Shown: in pieces, positions 6,734-16,721 of the stretch | How the letters are laid out: every line of letters begins with the position of its first letter | Position numbering within the stretch: the first letter of the stretch is position 1 | NCBI GenBank assembly: GCA_031390045.1 | Contig: JANMTB010000016.1 | Location: forward strand, 1-56,066 | DNA length: 56,066 nucleotides | Source: Aalborgiella sp031390045 | GTDB taxonomy: Bacteria; Pseudomonadota; Gammaproteobacteria; Burkholderiales; Burkholderiaceae_C | Reading direction: 5' to 3' | The notes under the pieces: generated by a model | Seen by the model: only the letters and a program-made list of their open reading frames with translations | Told to the model about the DNA's origin: nothing | Databases searched by the model: none | Position numbers and translations under genes: made by a program

Positions 6734-8221
6734 TCAAGTACCAAGTGTTTTGGTAATGGCGTCAGCACACAAAGCCATCAAACCACTTGGGAACAAGCCC
6801 AACAACAGCACCAACGCACCGTTGATAACAAGAACAGTGCGTACGTCAGCGCCAGCAGAGACTGTAGTTGCAGTAATCGGCTCGTCAAAATACATGACTT
6901 TAACAACGCGCAAGTAGTAGAAAGCACCGATCAAAGACATCATCACCGCAAAAATTGCGAGTGCGATTTGCGGTGTTTGACCAGATGAAACCAACGATTG
7001 CAAAACTGACAATTTGGCGTAGAAACCAACCATTGGCGGTATGCCGGCGAGCGAGAACATACAAATCGCCATGATGGCAGCATACAGAGGACTGCGTTGG
7101 TTTAAGCCAGCCAAGTCGGTGATTTCTTCACTCTCAAAGCCTTCGCGTGCTAAGATTAATATCACCCCGAAAGTGGCCAATGTACTCAATACGTAAGTAA
7201 TGACGTAAAACATGGCAGAACTGTATGCGGTGGTAGCAGACAGGGTATTGCCATTCACAACGCCAGACAACAAGCCAATTAATACAAAACCCATTTGAGA
7301 AATCGTGGAATAAGCCAACATGCGCTTCAAATTAGTCTGAGCTATGGCCGCCAAATTACCTACCAGCAAAGAACCAACAGACAACACGGCTAGCATTTGC
7401 TGCCAATCGATGGCCAGCGGCAACATGCCCTCAACCAACAAACGAATCGTGATAGCAAAGGCAGCCAATTTAGGGGCACCGCCAATCATCAAGGTCACCG
7501 ATGTTGGTGCGCCTTGGTAAACGTCTGGCACCCACATGTGGAATGGAACAACACCTAGTTTAAAAGCCAAACCAGCAACAATAAAGACCAGACCAAACAC
7601 CAAGACTTGGTGTTTAACGTTGCCCGAATTGATGGCTTTGAAGACAGCTGCGATGTCTAAACTACCCGTTGCGCCATACATCATTGATAAACCGTAGAGC
7701 AAGAAGCCGCTAGCCAAAGCACCGAGAACGAAATATTTCATAGCGGCTTCGGAAGCCGTCGCATTATCACGACGCAGCGCGACCAAGGCATAGCTGCTAA
7801 GCGTGAGCAACTCTAAGCCCATATAAATGACCAAAAAGTTGCTGCCAGAGATCATGATGAACATGCCCAGCAAAGAGAACATACCTAAAGTGAAGACCTC
7901 GCCTCCACGCATCATGCCACGGTCTGCAGAATAGGGGCGACCATAAACCAAAGTCACCATCATGGCGATAGTTGCAAAGCATTTCAACCAGTTAGACATC
8001 GGGTCGCTGACCGTCATGCCACCAAAACCGTATATGGTTTGACCACCAGTGGCGTACATGGCTTGTAAAACAGCAACGACACCCAGTGTCAAAAGTGTCA
8101 AAACATAGGTGGCAGTGCGACGCGGGCTGGTCACATATAGATCGACCAAAGCGATCACACAAGCCATCGCAAGCAATACGATTTCAGGGTAAACGGTGAT
8201 CCAACTCAATTTATCAATCAT
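6734..8221 (-). CDS. nuoN: NADH-quinone oxidoreductase subunit N
   Basis: This 495-residue antiporter-like membrane subunit of complex I has about 14 transmembrane helices and takes part in proton pumping. The conserved blocks are visible: GLELLTLSSYALVA, FKLGVVPFHMWVPDVYQGAP with the pumping-channel lysine, and KRMLAYSTISQMGF. The length is normal for the family. It begins 42 bases after nuoM and is the last of fourteen nuo genes. Confidence 0.95.
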   Translation of the reverse strand: MIDKLSWITVYPEIVLLAMACVIALVDLYVTSPRRTATYVLTLLTLGVVAVLQAMYATGGQTIYGFGGMTVSDPMSNWLKCFATIAMMVTLVYGRPYSADRGMMRGGEVFTLGMFSLLGMFIMISGSNFLVIYMGLELLTLSSYALVALRRDNATASEAAMKYFVLGALASGFLLYGLSMMYGATGSLDIAAVFKAINSGNVKHQVLVFGLVFIVAGLAFKLGVVPFHMWVPDVYQGAPTSVTLMIGGAPKLAAFAITIRLLVEGMLPLAIDWQQMLAVLSVGSLLVGNLAAIAQTNLKRMLAYSTISQMGFVLIGLLSGVVNGNTLSATTAYSSAMFYVITYVLSTLATFGVILILAREGFESEEITDLAGLNQRSPLYAAIMAICMFSLAGIPPMVGFYAKLSVLQSLVSSGQTPQIALAIFAVMMSLIGAFYYLRVVKVMYFDEPITATTVSAGADVRTVLVINGALVLLLGLFPSGLMALCADAITKTLGT

Positions 8222-8263
8222 CTTTAATTCTTCTGTATAAAAGTGCGTACTTTTAAATTGTTT

Positions 8264-9739
8264 TTAATTTAGTTTTGAAGTAGCAACATGCTTCAGCAAA
8301 TCAGCCACAGAGGTATCCATCACATCAGTAAAAGGTTTTGGATAGACACCCATCCACAACACGGCGATTGCCAGCAAGCTCATCACCAAAAATTCCCTGG
8401 CATTGATGTCTTTAAGTTCTTTAACATGATCGTTAGTTACGGGGCCTAAATACACGCGCTTGAACATCCATAAGGTGTAAGCAGCACCAAATATCAAAGC
8501 AGTAGCTGCTGCAAAACCTAACCAAAAATTAGCTTTCACAGCGCCTAAAATAACCATCCATTCGCCTACAAAACCAGCAGTACCGGGTAATCCACAATTA
8601 GCCATAGCGAACAGTAAGACAAACGCCGTGAATTTGGGCATCGTGTTTATGACACCACCATAACTAGAGATTTCGCGTGAATGCATGCGGTCGTACAGAA
8701 CACCGATACACAAGAACATAGCTGCAGATACAAAACCGTGTGCAATCATCTGCACCAATCCACCAGAAACACCCAAGTCATTAAATATAAAGAAACCCAA
8801 AGTCACAAAGCCCATATGAGCAACTGAAGAATAAGCCACTAGTTTCTTCATATCTTGTTGCACCATAGCCACCAAGCCAACATAAATTACAGCGATCACC
8901 GACAATGCAATGATCAACCACGCCCACTCGTGTGAAGCGTCTGGTGCGATGGGCATAGAAAAACGCAAGAAGCCGTAAGCACCCAATTTCAACATGATGG
9001 CAGCCAAAACCGCTGAGCCACCCGTTGGCGCTTCAACGTGAACATCTGGCAGCCAAGTGTGCACCGGCCACATAGGCACTTTTACAGCAAAAGCCGAGAA
9101 GAAAGCAAAGAATATCAAGGTTTGAACTGTGCCAGACAAAGGTAATTTGTGCCAGACTGAAATATCGAAGCTACCACCGGATTTAGAGTACAAATAAATC
9201 AACGCGATCAGCATCAACAAGGAGCCCAGCAAGGTGTACAGGAAGAACTTGAAAGCAGCATAAATTTTGTTCGGACCACCCCAGATTCCGATGATTAAGT
9301 ACATGGGAATCAGGGTTGCTTCAAAGAAAACGTAAAACAACAAGCCGTCTAAGGCACAGAAAACACCAATCATCAAACCGCTCAAAATCATGAACGCACC
9401 CATGTATTGGTTGACACGGGTTGTAATTGACTCCCACGAGGCGATGATGACAATAACGTTGATAAATGCCGTTAACAAAACAAACCAAAGCGAGATACCG
9501 TCTACACCGAGATGGTAGTTAACATTAAAAGCATCAATCCAAGGTGCTTTTTCAACAAACTGCATAGCTGATGTGCCTAGCTTGAAGCCGTTGTACAAAG
9601 GTAATGTGACCAACAAACTTACAATAGAACCAACCAATGCAACCCAACGCACAGCTTTAGCATGATCGTCTCGACCAAATGCCAAGAGAATAACGCCGAA
9701 GAAAATTGGCGTCCAAATTGAAAGACTCAGCAAGCTCAT
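8264..9739 (-). CDS. nuoM: NADH-quinone oxidoreductase subunit M
   Basis: This 491-residue antiporter-like membrane subunit of complex I carries the family blocks FFEATLIPMYLIIGIWGG (with the key glutamate), KVPMWPVHTWLPDVHVEAPT and KKLVAYSSVAHMGF. It should span the membrane about 14 times and house one proton channel. Its start overlaps the nuoL stop by four bases (ATGA), so translation is likely coupled. Confidence 0.95.
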   Translation of the reverse strand: MSLLSLSIWTPIFFGVILLAFGRDDHAKAVRWVALVGSIVSLLVTLPLYNGFKLGTSAMQFVEKAPWIDAFNVNYHLGVDGISLWFVLLTAFINVIVIIASWESITTRVNQYMGAFMILSGLMIGVFCALDGLLFYVFFEATLIPMYLIIGIWGGPNKIYAAFKFFLYTLLGSLLMLIALIYLYSKSGGSFDISVWHKLPLSGTVQTLIFFAFFSAFAVKVPMWPVHTWLPDVHVEAPTGGSAVLAAIMLKLGAYGFLRFSMPIAPDASHEWAWLIIALSVIAVIYVGLVAMVQQDMKKLVAYSSVAHMGFVTLGFFIFNDLGVSGGLVQMIAHGFVSAAMFLCIGVLYDRMHSREISSYGGVINTMPKFTAFVLLFAMANCGLPGTAGFVGEWMVILGAVKANFWLGFAAATALIFGAAYTLWMFKRVYLGPVTNDHVKELKDINAREFLVMSLLAIAVLWMGVYPKPFTDVMDTSVADLLKHVATSKLN

Positions 9740-11793
9740 TTTCCTAAACCCTTATTTGTCCAACCTAGCCATGCTGCTATTTCAGGTCCGCTCACAAAAT
9801 ACGCTAACAGTACAAATACACCCAAAATCATTGAAAAGGCATAGTGATAGAGGTAACCAGTTTGCAATTTTCTAGTAATACTCGATATCAAACCTACAAC
9901 TTTCCATGAGCCATTAACCAAAGTGCCATCAATAACCTTTTTATCATTTTCCCAAAGCAAACTACCGAGTGCACGAGCACCGCGAGCGAGAACGTTTTCG
10001 TTGAACCAATCAAGGTAATATTTATTTTCAAGCAAGGTATAAATAGGTAGAAACATGCGCTTTATAGCTGCAGGTAAAGCAGGATTAATGATGTACATAT
10101 AGTAAGACATCACCACACCAGCTAATGCTAGCCAGAATGGAGCTGACGTTAGTCCATGTATCGCCAATTTAAGCGGTCCATGAAAGTCTTGTCGCAATAC
10201 TTCCATAGCATTATGAATACTCAAATTCACATAAATAGAATCTTTAAAGAATTCACCAAACAGCATAGGCTCGATAGTAAAAAAACCTATCAGAACAGAT
10301 GGAATAGCCAAAAGTATCAATGGCAAAGTGACCACCCACGCGGACTCGTGAGGTTTGCTATGTGCATCGTGCTCGCCATGATGATCATCATGATGTGCAT
10401 CAGGATTTTGATCAAATCGCTCTTTTCCGTGAAATACTAGAAAATACATTCTGAATGAATAAAATGCAGTTATAAATACTCCCGCTAAAACTGCAAAATA
10501 CGCAAAGCTCGATCCTGGAAGCTTGCTTGCATGAATCGCAAGTATGATTTCGTCTTTCGAGTAAAAACCTGAGAAGAGTGGTGTTCCAATAAGTGCCAAG
10601 GAGCCTAGCAAAGTAGTTATCCAAGTAATTGGCATGTACTTGCGCAAACCGCCCATCCAACGGATATCTTGGTTATGGTGGACGCCCATAATCACAGAAC
10701 CAGCAGCTAAGAACAACAAAGCCTTAAAAAAAGCATGCGTCATCAAATGAAACACTGCCACTGAATAAGCAGACGCACCCAATGCCACCGTCATGTAGCC
10801 TAATTGCGATAATGTGGAATAGGCAACCACACGCTTGATGTCATTTTGAATGATACCCAAAAAGCCCATGAACAAAGCCGTAATAGCACCGATGATCATG
10901 ACGAAACTCAACGCTGTATCACTGAGTTCAAACAAGGGCGACATGCGTGCCACCATAAAAATACCTGCCGTCACCATCGTCGCAGCATGAATTAATGCAG
11001 AAATTGGTGTAGGGCCTTCCATAGAATCTGGCAACCAAACATGCAGCGGGAACTGAGCGCTTTTACCCATTGCGCCAATAAATAGGCAAATACAAATAAC
11101 AGTGATCAACATCCAAGACGTTCCAGGGAAACTAAGTTTTGCTAACTCTCCTGCTTTGCCAAAAGCTTCGGTATAGTTCAAAGTGCCGGCATAAGCCGCA
11201 ATCAAACCAATGCCCAATATAAATCCAAAGTCACCAACACGGTTGACTAAGAAAGCTTTCATATTCGCAAAAATGGCAGTCGGCTTGTTGTACCAAAAAC
11301 CAATAAGCAAATAAGAGACCAATCCAACGGCTTCCCAGCCGAAGAACAGCTGCAGCATGTTGTTGCTCATCACAAGCATCAGCATGGAAAATGTAAACAG
11401 TGAGATGTAGCCAAAGAAGCGGTTATAGCCTTTGTCCTCTTCCATGTAGCCTATGGTGTAAATATGTACCATCAGCGATACGAATGTGACTACGCACATC
11501 ATCATGGCGGTAAGACCATCAACTAGGAAGCCGATCTCCATCTTCAAGCCACCAACGACCATCCATGTATAAAGCGTTTCGTTAAAGCGTGCTCCGTCAT
11601 AGATCACACTTTGAAGGGTCATCGCCGATAACACAAAAGCCACTGCCACACCCAATATAGTTAGCGAATGACTCAATCGTCTGCCGATCCAATTACCACC
11701 TAAGGTAGTACCAAAAACACCAGCCAAGACGGCACCCAACAGCGGTGCCATAGGCACTGCCAAAAGGGTTGTTGCTGAAAGCGTTGCACTCAT
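9736..11793 (-). CDS. nuoL: NADH-quinone oxidoreductase subunit L
   Basis: This 685-residue subunit is the most distal antiporter-like part of the membrane arm. FFGWEAVGLVSYLLIGFW and SAQFPLHVWLPDSMEGPTP contain the conserved charged channel residues, and the long C-terminal part includes the lateral helix that braces the pump modules. A His/Asp-rich cytoplasmic or periplasmic loop at about residues 460-480 (DAHHDDHHGEHDAHS) is a local oddity, seen in relatives too. It begins 67 bases after nuoK and overlaps nuoM by four bases. Confidence 0.95.
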   Translation of the reverse strand: MSATLSATTLLAVPMAPLLGAVLAGVFGTTLGGNWIGRRLSHSLTILGVAVAFVLSAMTLQSVIYDGARFNETLYTWMVVGGLKMEIGFLVDGLTAMMMCVVTFVSLMVHIYTIGYMEEDKGYNRFFGYISLFTFSMLMLVMSNNMLQLFFGWEAVGLVSYLLIGFWYNKPTAIFANMKAFLVNRVGDFGFILGIGLIAAYAGTLNYTEAFGKAGELAKLSFPGTSWMLITVICICLFIGAMGKSAQFPLHVWLPDSMEGPTPISALIHAATMVTAGIFMVARMSPLFELSDTALSFVMIIGAITALFMGFLGIIQNDIKRVVAYSTLSQLGYMTVALGASAYSVAVFHLMTHAFFKALLFLAAGSVIMGVHHNQDIRWMGGLRKYMPITWITTLLGSLALIGTPLFSGFYSKDEIILAIHASKLPGSSFAYFAVLAGVFITAFYSFRMYFLVFHGKERFDQNPDAHHDDHHGEHDAHSKPHESAWVVTLPLILLAIPSVLIGFFTIEPMLFGEFFKDSIYVNLSIHNAMEVLRQDFHGPLKLAIHGLTSAPFWLALAGVVMSYYMYIINPALPAAIKRMFLPIYTLLENKYYLDWFNENVLARGARALGSLLWENDKKVIDGTLVNGSWKVVGLISSITRKLQTGYLYHYAFSMILGVFVLLAYFVSGPEIAAWLGWTNKGLGK

Positions 11794-11860
11794 CGTTATG
11801 ATCTCTTTGATTCTTTTTACTTCGTCTTAATTTCTTTAAGTCGTTTTAATTTAAGTGCCA

Positions 11861-12169
11861 CTAGCCTTTGAGCGCATCTAGCTCATCCACATTGATGCTA
11901 GATTTATTACGAAATAAAAGCACCAAAATTGCCAGACCTATGGCAGATTCTGCTGCTGCAACCGTCAAAATAAAGAATACGAAAATTTGACCGTGCATAT
12001 CGCCTAAATAATGAGAGAAAGCCACGAAATTGGTATTCACTGCCAAGAGCATCAACTCGATAGCCATCAACAAAACAATCAAGTTTTTACGATTCAAAAA
12101 AATACCAATGATAGATAGCGAGAACAACATCGCGCCTAGCACCAAAAAATGCCACAAAGATAAGATCAT
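11861..12169 (-). CDS. nuoK: NADH-quinone oxidoreductase subunit K
   Basis: This 102-residue subunit has three membrane helices and the two conserved buried glutamates of the E-channel (in MAIELMLLAVN and AAAESAIGLAI). It lies between nuoJ and nuoL as in other bacteria. Its ATG overlaps the nuoJ stop by four bases. Confidence 0.95.
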   Translation of the reverse strand: MILSLWHFLVLGAMLFSLSIIGIFLNRKNLIVLLMAIELMLLAVNTNFVAFSHYLGDMHGQIFVFFILTVAAAESAIGLAILVLLFRNKSSINVDELDALKG

Positions 12170-12864
12170 GCTTTTTTCTCCCCTACTGGCGTCGCTTGAA
12201 ATGCAGGTGCATCGCTAGCAACTTCAGACACAGATACAGGTAACGCCTCTAGAGTTGCTTTCATTTTGATGACTTGCATGCGATCACGTGCGTTCACTCT
12301 GACTTGGTCGGCAGGATTTGTGTATTTGCTGTCTTTGCGTTCACGTAAAGTCAAAGCTATTGCAGCAATGATGGCAACTAACAATATGACAGCAGCAATC
12401 TCAAGTGGGTATAAATATTGTGTGTAAAGCAACACACCTAAATCTTTGGTGTTTGAAACTTGTGCTAACTTGCCAACCGCAGGAGCGATAGCGTTTTCCA
12501 TTTTGGGAACTTCGGTTCCACGGTAGTTGCCGATAAGCACCCAAGACATTTCAAGCGCAATGATGGCGCCAAAAACACCGATCAAAGGAAAATTCTTCCA
12601 AAAGCCAACCCTGATGCTGTCAATATTGACATCCAACATCATCACAACAAACAAGAATAGAACCATCACTGCACCAACGTAAACCAATACGAGTGCAATT
12701 GCCAAGAACTCTGCTTGCAACAACAACCAAATACCTGCAGCTTGGAAAAATGCTAGCACTAAATACAGTGCTGCGTGCACTGGGTTACGCGCTGTGATAA
12801 CTCTGAATGCTGCAAACAGCATGAGTGCCGAGAATAAATAAAAAAGCCCAGTCTTGACGTCCAT
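12166..12864 (-). CDS. nuoJ: NADH-quinone oxidoreductase subunit J
   Basis: This 232-residue membrane subunit has five helices in its first 175 residues, with the conserved VYVGAVMVLFLFVVMM block that forms the pi-bulge helix near the quinone path. The hydrophilic C-terminal tail (about 175-232) is longer than in E. coli, as in other betaproteobacteria. It starts 54 bases after nuoI. Confidence 0.95.
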   Translation of the reverse strand: MDVKTGLFYLFSALMLFAAFRVITARNPVHAALYLVLAFFQAAGIWLLLQAEFLAIALVLVYVGAVMVLFLFVVMMLDVNIDSIRVGFWKNFPLIGVFGAIIALEMSWVLIGNYRGTEVPKMENAIAPAVGKLAQVSNTKDLGVLLYTQYLYPLEIAAVILLVAIIAAIALTLRERKDSKYTNPADQVRVNARDRMQVIKMKATLEALPVSVSEVASDAPAFQATPVGEKKA

Positions 12865-12918
12865 GAATCTATACTTTTATATGGGTCTGTAATTTAATAA
12901 AATTTAGCAAAATTTAAT

Positions 12919-13452
12919 TCAGCGATATTTCGCATCAGCCGCACGGTTTGCAGCGATTTCTGTTTCATATCGATCGCCCACTGCCAATAGCATTTCTTTG
13001 GTGAAATACAAATCGCCGCGTTTTTCGCCGTGGTACTCAAAAATATGCGTCTCAACAATAGAGTCCACTGGGCAACTTTCTTCGCAGAAGCCGCAAAAAA
13101 TGCATTTAGTCAAATCAATGTCATACCTGCTAGTACGACGGCTTCCATCTTCACGGACATCAGACTCGATGGTGATAGCCATTGCGGGACAAACTGCTTC
13201 ACATAGTTTGCAGGCAATACAGCGCTCTTCGCCATTTTCGTAACGACGTAGAGCATGTAGACCACGAAAACGTGGACTAGCTGGTGTTTTTTCCTCTGGA
13301 AATTGGATCGTAATTTTACGACGGAACATGTATTTCCCGGTCAAAACCATGCCTTTGAATAATTCTACAAGCATGAAGCTCGATAGAAAATCCTTCAATG
13401 AAAAGGGCGCAGTAGTGAGTCGATTTACGAGTGGTGTTGTTAGAGTTGACAT
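12919..13452 (-). CDS. nuoI: NADH-quinone oxidoreductase subunit I (ferredoxin-like)
   Basis: This 177-residue peripheral-arm subunit carries the two [4Fe-4S] clusters N6a and N6b. The eight ligands are visible as CIACKLCEAVCP (Cys78, 81, 84, 88) and CIFCGFCEESCP (Cys117, 120, 123, 127). About 15 extra N-terminal residues precede the usual amphipathic helix; an internal ATG (Met27) is a possible alternative start. It sits 12 bases after nuoH. Confidence 0.95.
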   Translation of the reverse strand: MSTLTTPLVNRLTTAPFSLKDFLSSFMLVELFKGMVLTGKYMFRRKITIQFPEEKTPASPRFRGLHALRRYENGEERCIACKLCEAVCPAMAITIESDVREDGSRRTSRYDIDLTKCIFCGFCEESCPVDSIVETHIFEYHGEKRGDLYFTKEMLLAVGDRYETEIAANRAADAKYR

Positions 13453-13464
13453 ATTGACTTCACC

Positions 13465-14556
13465 TTACTTCCAAATATTCCAAGAAGTCTGCATCCAAGC
13501 GCCGACCACAATCAACCAAACCAAGGTTACTGGAATGAATATTTTCCAACCCAAACGCATAATTTGGTCATATCGGTAACGCGGAAATGTTGCGCGAACC
13601 CAAATGAAAATAGTAACTAAAAAACCAGTTTTGATACCTAACCATATCCAACCGGGGATCCAATCCAAACCGGCTATAGGCGACAACCAACCACCCAGGA
13701 ACATGATTACAGCCAAAATAGCAACCAACCACATGTTGGCATACTCAGCCAAGTAGAACATGGCATAAGACATGCCTGAATACTCAACCATGTGTCCGGC
13801 AACGATTTCAGACTCGCCTTCAACCACGTCAAATGGATGTCTGTTGGTTTCAGCCAAACCAGAAATAAAATAAACCATAAAAATAGGCAGCAAAGGTAAC
13901 CAATTCCAAGAAAGGAATTTCAAGCCTAAGTAAGAGTAGTCACCATTTACAAACATGCCCCTAGCCTGCGAGGTGACGATATCCGTCATATTCAAACTGG
14001 CTGAAACCATCAACACAACAACCAAACAAAAACCCATAGCAATTTCATAGCTGACCATTTGTGCAGAAGCACGCATCGCTCCTAAAAACGCATATTTTGA
14101 ATTGGATGCCCAACCAGCAATGATCACGCCATAGACTTCCATCGACGTGATGGCCATAACAAAAAGCAAGCCTGCGTTGATGTTTGATAACGCTACTTCT
14201 GGACCGAAAGGAATAACCGCCCAAGCCGCAAGTGCCGGCATGATGGTCATGATGGGACCAAGCAGAAATAGACCTTTGTTTGCGGCCGCAGGCACCAAAA
14301 TTTCTTTGGTTAAGAGCTTAAGCGCATCTGCAATGGGTTGCAGCAGTCCTAATGGACCAACGCGATTAGGACCAAGACGGATTTGAATCCATCCAATAAG
14401 CTTACGCTCCCATAGGGTCAAATACGCCACGGCGCCCAATAAAGGCAGCACCACGCACATTATTTTGATGAGAATCCAAAGCACAGGCCAGACCAAGGTA
14501 GACCACCATGCTGCACCAATCAAACCAAAACCAAAGTTATAGATTGCATCAATCAT
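13465..14556 (-). CDS. nuoH: NADH-quinone oxidoreductase subunit H
   Basis: This 363-residue subunit has eight or nine membrane helices and forms the quinone-binding junction between the arms of complex I. Conserved blocks are ERKLIGWIQIRLGPNRVGP near the N-terminus and AETNRHPFDVVEGESEIVAG in the middle, the latter holding the acidic loop of the proton-coupling path. It overlaps nuoG by four bases. Confidence 0.95.
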   Translation of the reverse strand: MIDAIYNFGFGLIGAAWWSTLVWPVLWILIKIMCVVLPLLGAVAYLTLWERKLIGWIQIRLGPNRVGPLGLLQPIADALKLLTKEILVPAAANKGLFLLGPIMTIMPALAAWAVIPFGPEVALSNINAGLLFVMAITSMEVYGVIIAGWASNSKYAFLGAMRASAQMVSYEIAMGFCLVVVLMVSASLNMTDIVTSQARGMFVNGDYSYLGLKFLSWNWLPLLPIFMVYFISGLAETNRHPFDVVEGESEIVAGHMVEYSGMSYAMFYLAEYANMWLVAILAVIMFLGGWLSPIAGLDWIPGWIWLGIKTGFLVTIFIWVRATFPRYRYDQIMRLGWKIFIPVTLVWLIVVGAWMQTSWNIWK

Positions 14557-16688
14557 GCATGCACCTCAAGTGCTGGCGTTGATATCAATTTTGCATCTGC
14601 AGTCATTTGCAATGAGCTAGCGCGGCGAACGATACCGTCTATCTGATAAATAGTAGCAGTTACTGGCTGCGTAGTTGGTTCAGAAAGATCAAGAGCCATT
14701 GAGCTTGTATTTCCCAATTTTTCAACAGGAATACTGCTCAATAACGTCGACTGTCCGGTAACTTTACTGAGCACCTCAGTTGAGGTATCAAAATTAAAAT
14801 CTGGTATCTCAAGCATATTTGCTAAAACACGAAGTACTTTCCAAGCTGGGCGCGTTTCACCCAAAGGCTTTACGACGGCATGGAAACTTTGTAAACGCCC
14901 CTCCGCATTCACGAAAGTACCTGATGTTTCCGTAAACGGAGAAATCGGCAATATCACGTCGCAAAAATCCATATTCGCTTTGAATGGGCTCATGCTAACC
15001 ACCATTTGTGCTTTGCCAAGTACGTTTTTAGCTTGGGCAAGAGCTGCAGAGTCAAACTCAGGCTCGTTATTCAACAAAATAACTGCTTTTAAGCCACCAG
15101 CCAACATCTGACCCGCATTCAAGCCACTTTTCTGAGGCTGCGCGCCTACCCATTGCGCGCCAACCGTATTACCAGCTTCAGTTAAATAGCCTACGCTCGC
15201 TCCTGTATGCAAACCAATCCAATTAGCAAGAGCCAGCAGGCTCGAGGCCTTAGGATGGTGCGCAGCTGCATTACCCAACAATATTGCTTTATGTTCACCA
15301 CTCAGCATGGAGGCAGCTATGTTTTTTGCTTCATCAGTCACAGCGGCAACTGCTGGTGCATCAATTCCCTTTGATAAAGCAACTGCTGCAGCCACTTCAG
15401 CCAGTGCTTTAGACCAATGCTCAGAAACCACTAAATATGCATTAGTCGGCGTATATGTTGAATCTATTGCTACTGAATTTATAGCATTAACAGCGCAGCC
15501 TTTGCGAACTGCTTGTCTAATACGTTGAGCAAACAATGGATGCTCTTTGCGAATATTCGAACCAACAATCAATACTCGGCCAAGGTTTGACAATGAAGCA
15601 ATACTCGTTCCCAACCAGCGGACTTGTCCGGCAGCAGGAAACTCAGCGTTTCGCAAACGGTAATCAATGCTGTCACTGCCTAAGCCGCGCATCAAACCAG
15701 CAGCAAGGTACAGCTCTTCAAGTGTTGATTGCGGACTGACCAACGCACCCAAACTCGCAGCACCATGGTCTGCTTTGATTTGCTTCAAACCATTGGCCAC
15801 GTATTCAAGCGCCGTCTGCCAATCAACCGTTTTCCACTCGCCGCCATGCTTGATCATGGGGCTTGTCAAACGCTCATCTGAGTTCAAAGCCTCATAAGAA
15901 AACCGATCACGGTCAGAAATCCAGCACTCATTGACTTCCTCATTCTCAAGAGGCACGACACGCATTACTTTGTTATTTTTGACTTGAATGATCAGGTTTG
16001 CACCCGTCGAATCATGCGGACTGATAGATTTACGGCGGCTCAACTCCCAGGTACGGGCGCTATAGCGGAACGGCTTGCTGGTCAAAGCCCCAACTGGGCA
16101 AATGTCAATCATGTTGCCTGACAGCTCAGAGTCAATGGTTTGCCCCAAGAATGTCTCAATCTCAGCATGCTCGCCGCGGTGGGACATGCCCAACTCCATG
16201 ACGCCAGCTACTTCTTGGCCAAAACGAACACAGCGCGTGCAATGGATGCAGCGGCTCATTTCTTCCATGCTGATCAGTGGGCCGACATCCTTGTGGAAAA
16301 CAACACGCTTTTCTTCTTCGTAACGCGACGTTGAGCCACCATAACCCACGGCCAAATCTTGCAATTGGCATTCACCACCTTGATCGCAAATCGGGCAATC
16401 CAATGGGTGATTGATCAACAAAAATTCCATGACAGATTGCTGCGCTTTGATGGCTTTTTCACTTTTGGTGCGAACTATCATACCTTGTGACACAGGCGTG
16501 GCACAAGCTGGCATCGGTTTCGGCATTTTTTCCACATCAACCAAGCACATACGGCAGTTCGCAGCGATGCTGAGCTTTTTGTGATAACAAAAATGCGGAA
16601 TATAAGTGCCAGCATGCTCAGCGGCGTGCATGATCATGCTACCTTCAAGTGCTTCTACTTTTTTGCCGTCTAGTTCAATTTCTACCAT
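14553..16688 (-). CDS. nuoG: NADH-quinone oxidoreductase subunit G
   Basis: This 711-residue Fe-S subunit of the NADH-oxidising arm has an N-terminal [2Fe-2S] site (Cys34, 45, 48, 62), a His-Cys3 [4Fe-4S] site (His94, Cys98, 101, 107) and a third site (Cys146, 149, 152, 196), all readable. The rest is a molybdopterin-oxidoreductase-like fold that has lost its cofactor in complex I. The further N7 cluster ligands of E. coli NuoG are not obvious here. It starts 33 bases after nuoF. Confidence 0.95.
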   Translation of the reverse strand: MVEIELDGKKVEALEGSMIMHAAEHAGTYIPHFCYHKKLSIAANCRMCLVDVEKMPKPMPACATPVSQGMIVRTKSEKAIKAQQSVMEFLLINHPLDCPICDQGGECQLQDLAVGYGGSTSRYEEEKRVVFHKDVGPLISMEEMSRCIHCTRCVRFGQEVAGVMELGMSHRGEHAEIETFLGQTIDSELSGNMIDICPVGALTSKPFRYSARTWELSRRKSISPHDSTGANLIIQVKNNKVMRVVPLENEEVNECWISDRDRFSYEALNSDERLTSPMIKHGGEWKTVDWQTALEYVANGLKQIKADHGAASLGALVSPQSTLEELYLAAGLMRGLGSDSIDYRLRNAEFPAAGQVRWLGTSIASLSNLGRVLIVGSNIRKEHPLFAQRIRQAVRKGCAVNAINSVAIDSTYTPTNAYLVVSEHWSKALAEVAAAVALSKGIDAPAVAAVTDEAKNIAASMLSGEHKAILLGNAAAHHPKASSLLALANWIGLHTGASVGYLTEAGNTVGAQWVGAQPQKSGLNAGQMLAGGLKAVILLNNEPEFDSAALAQAKNVLGKAQMVVSMSPFKANMDFCDVILPISPFTETSGTFVNAEGRLQSFHAVVKPLGETRPAWKVLRVLANMLEIPDFNFDTSTEVLSKVTGQSTLLSSIPVEKLGNTSSMALDLSEPTTQPVTATIYQIDGIVRRASSLQMTADAKLISTPALEVHA

Positions 16689-16721
16689 GGTTCTTCTATT
16701 CTTTAAATCTATTCTTTTACT

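Noticed and set aside
7791..7830. ATAGCTGCT word inside nuoN resembling the repeat
   Set aside because: It encodes a conserved NuoN block (LSSYALVA), so the match is explained by protein constraint.
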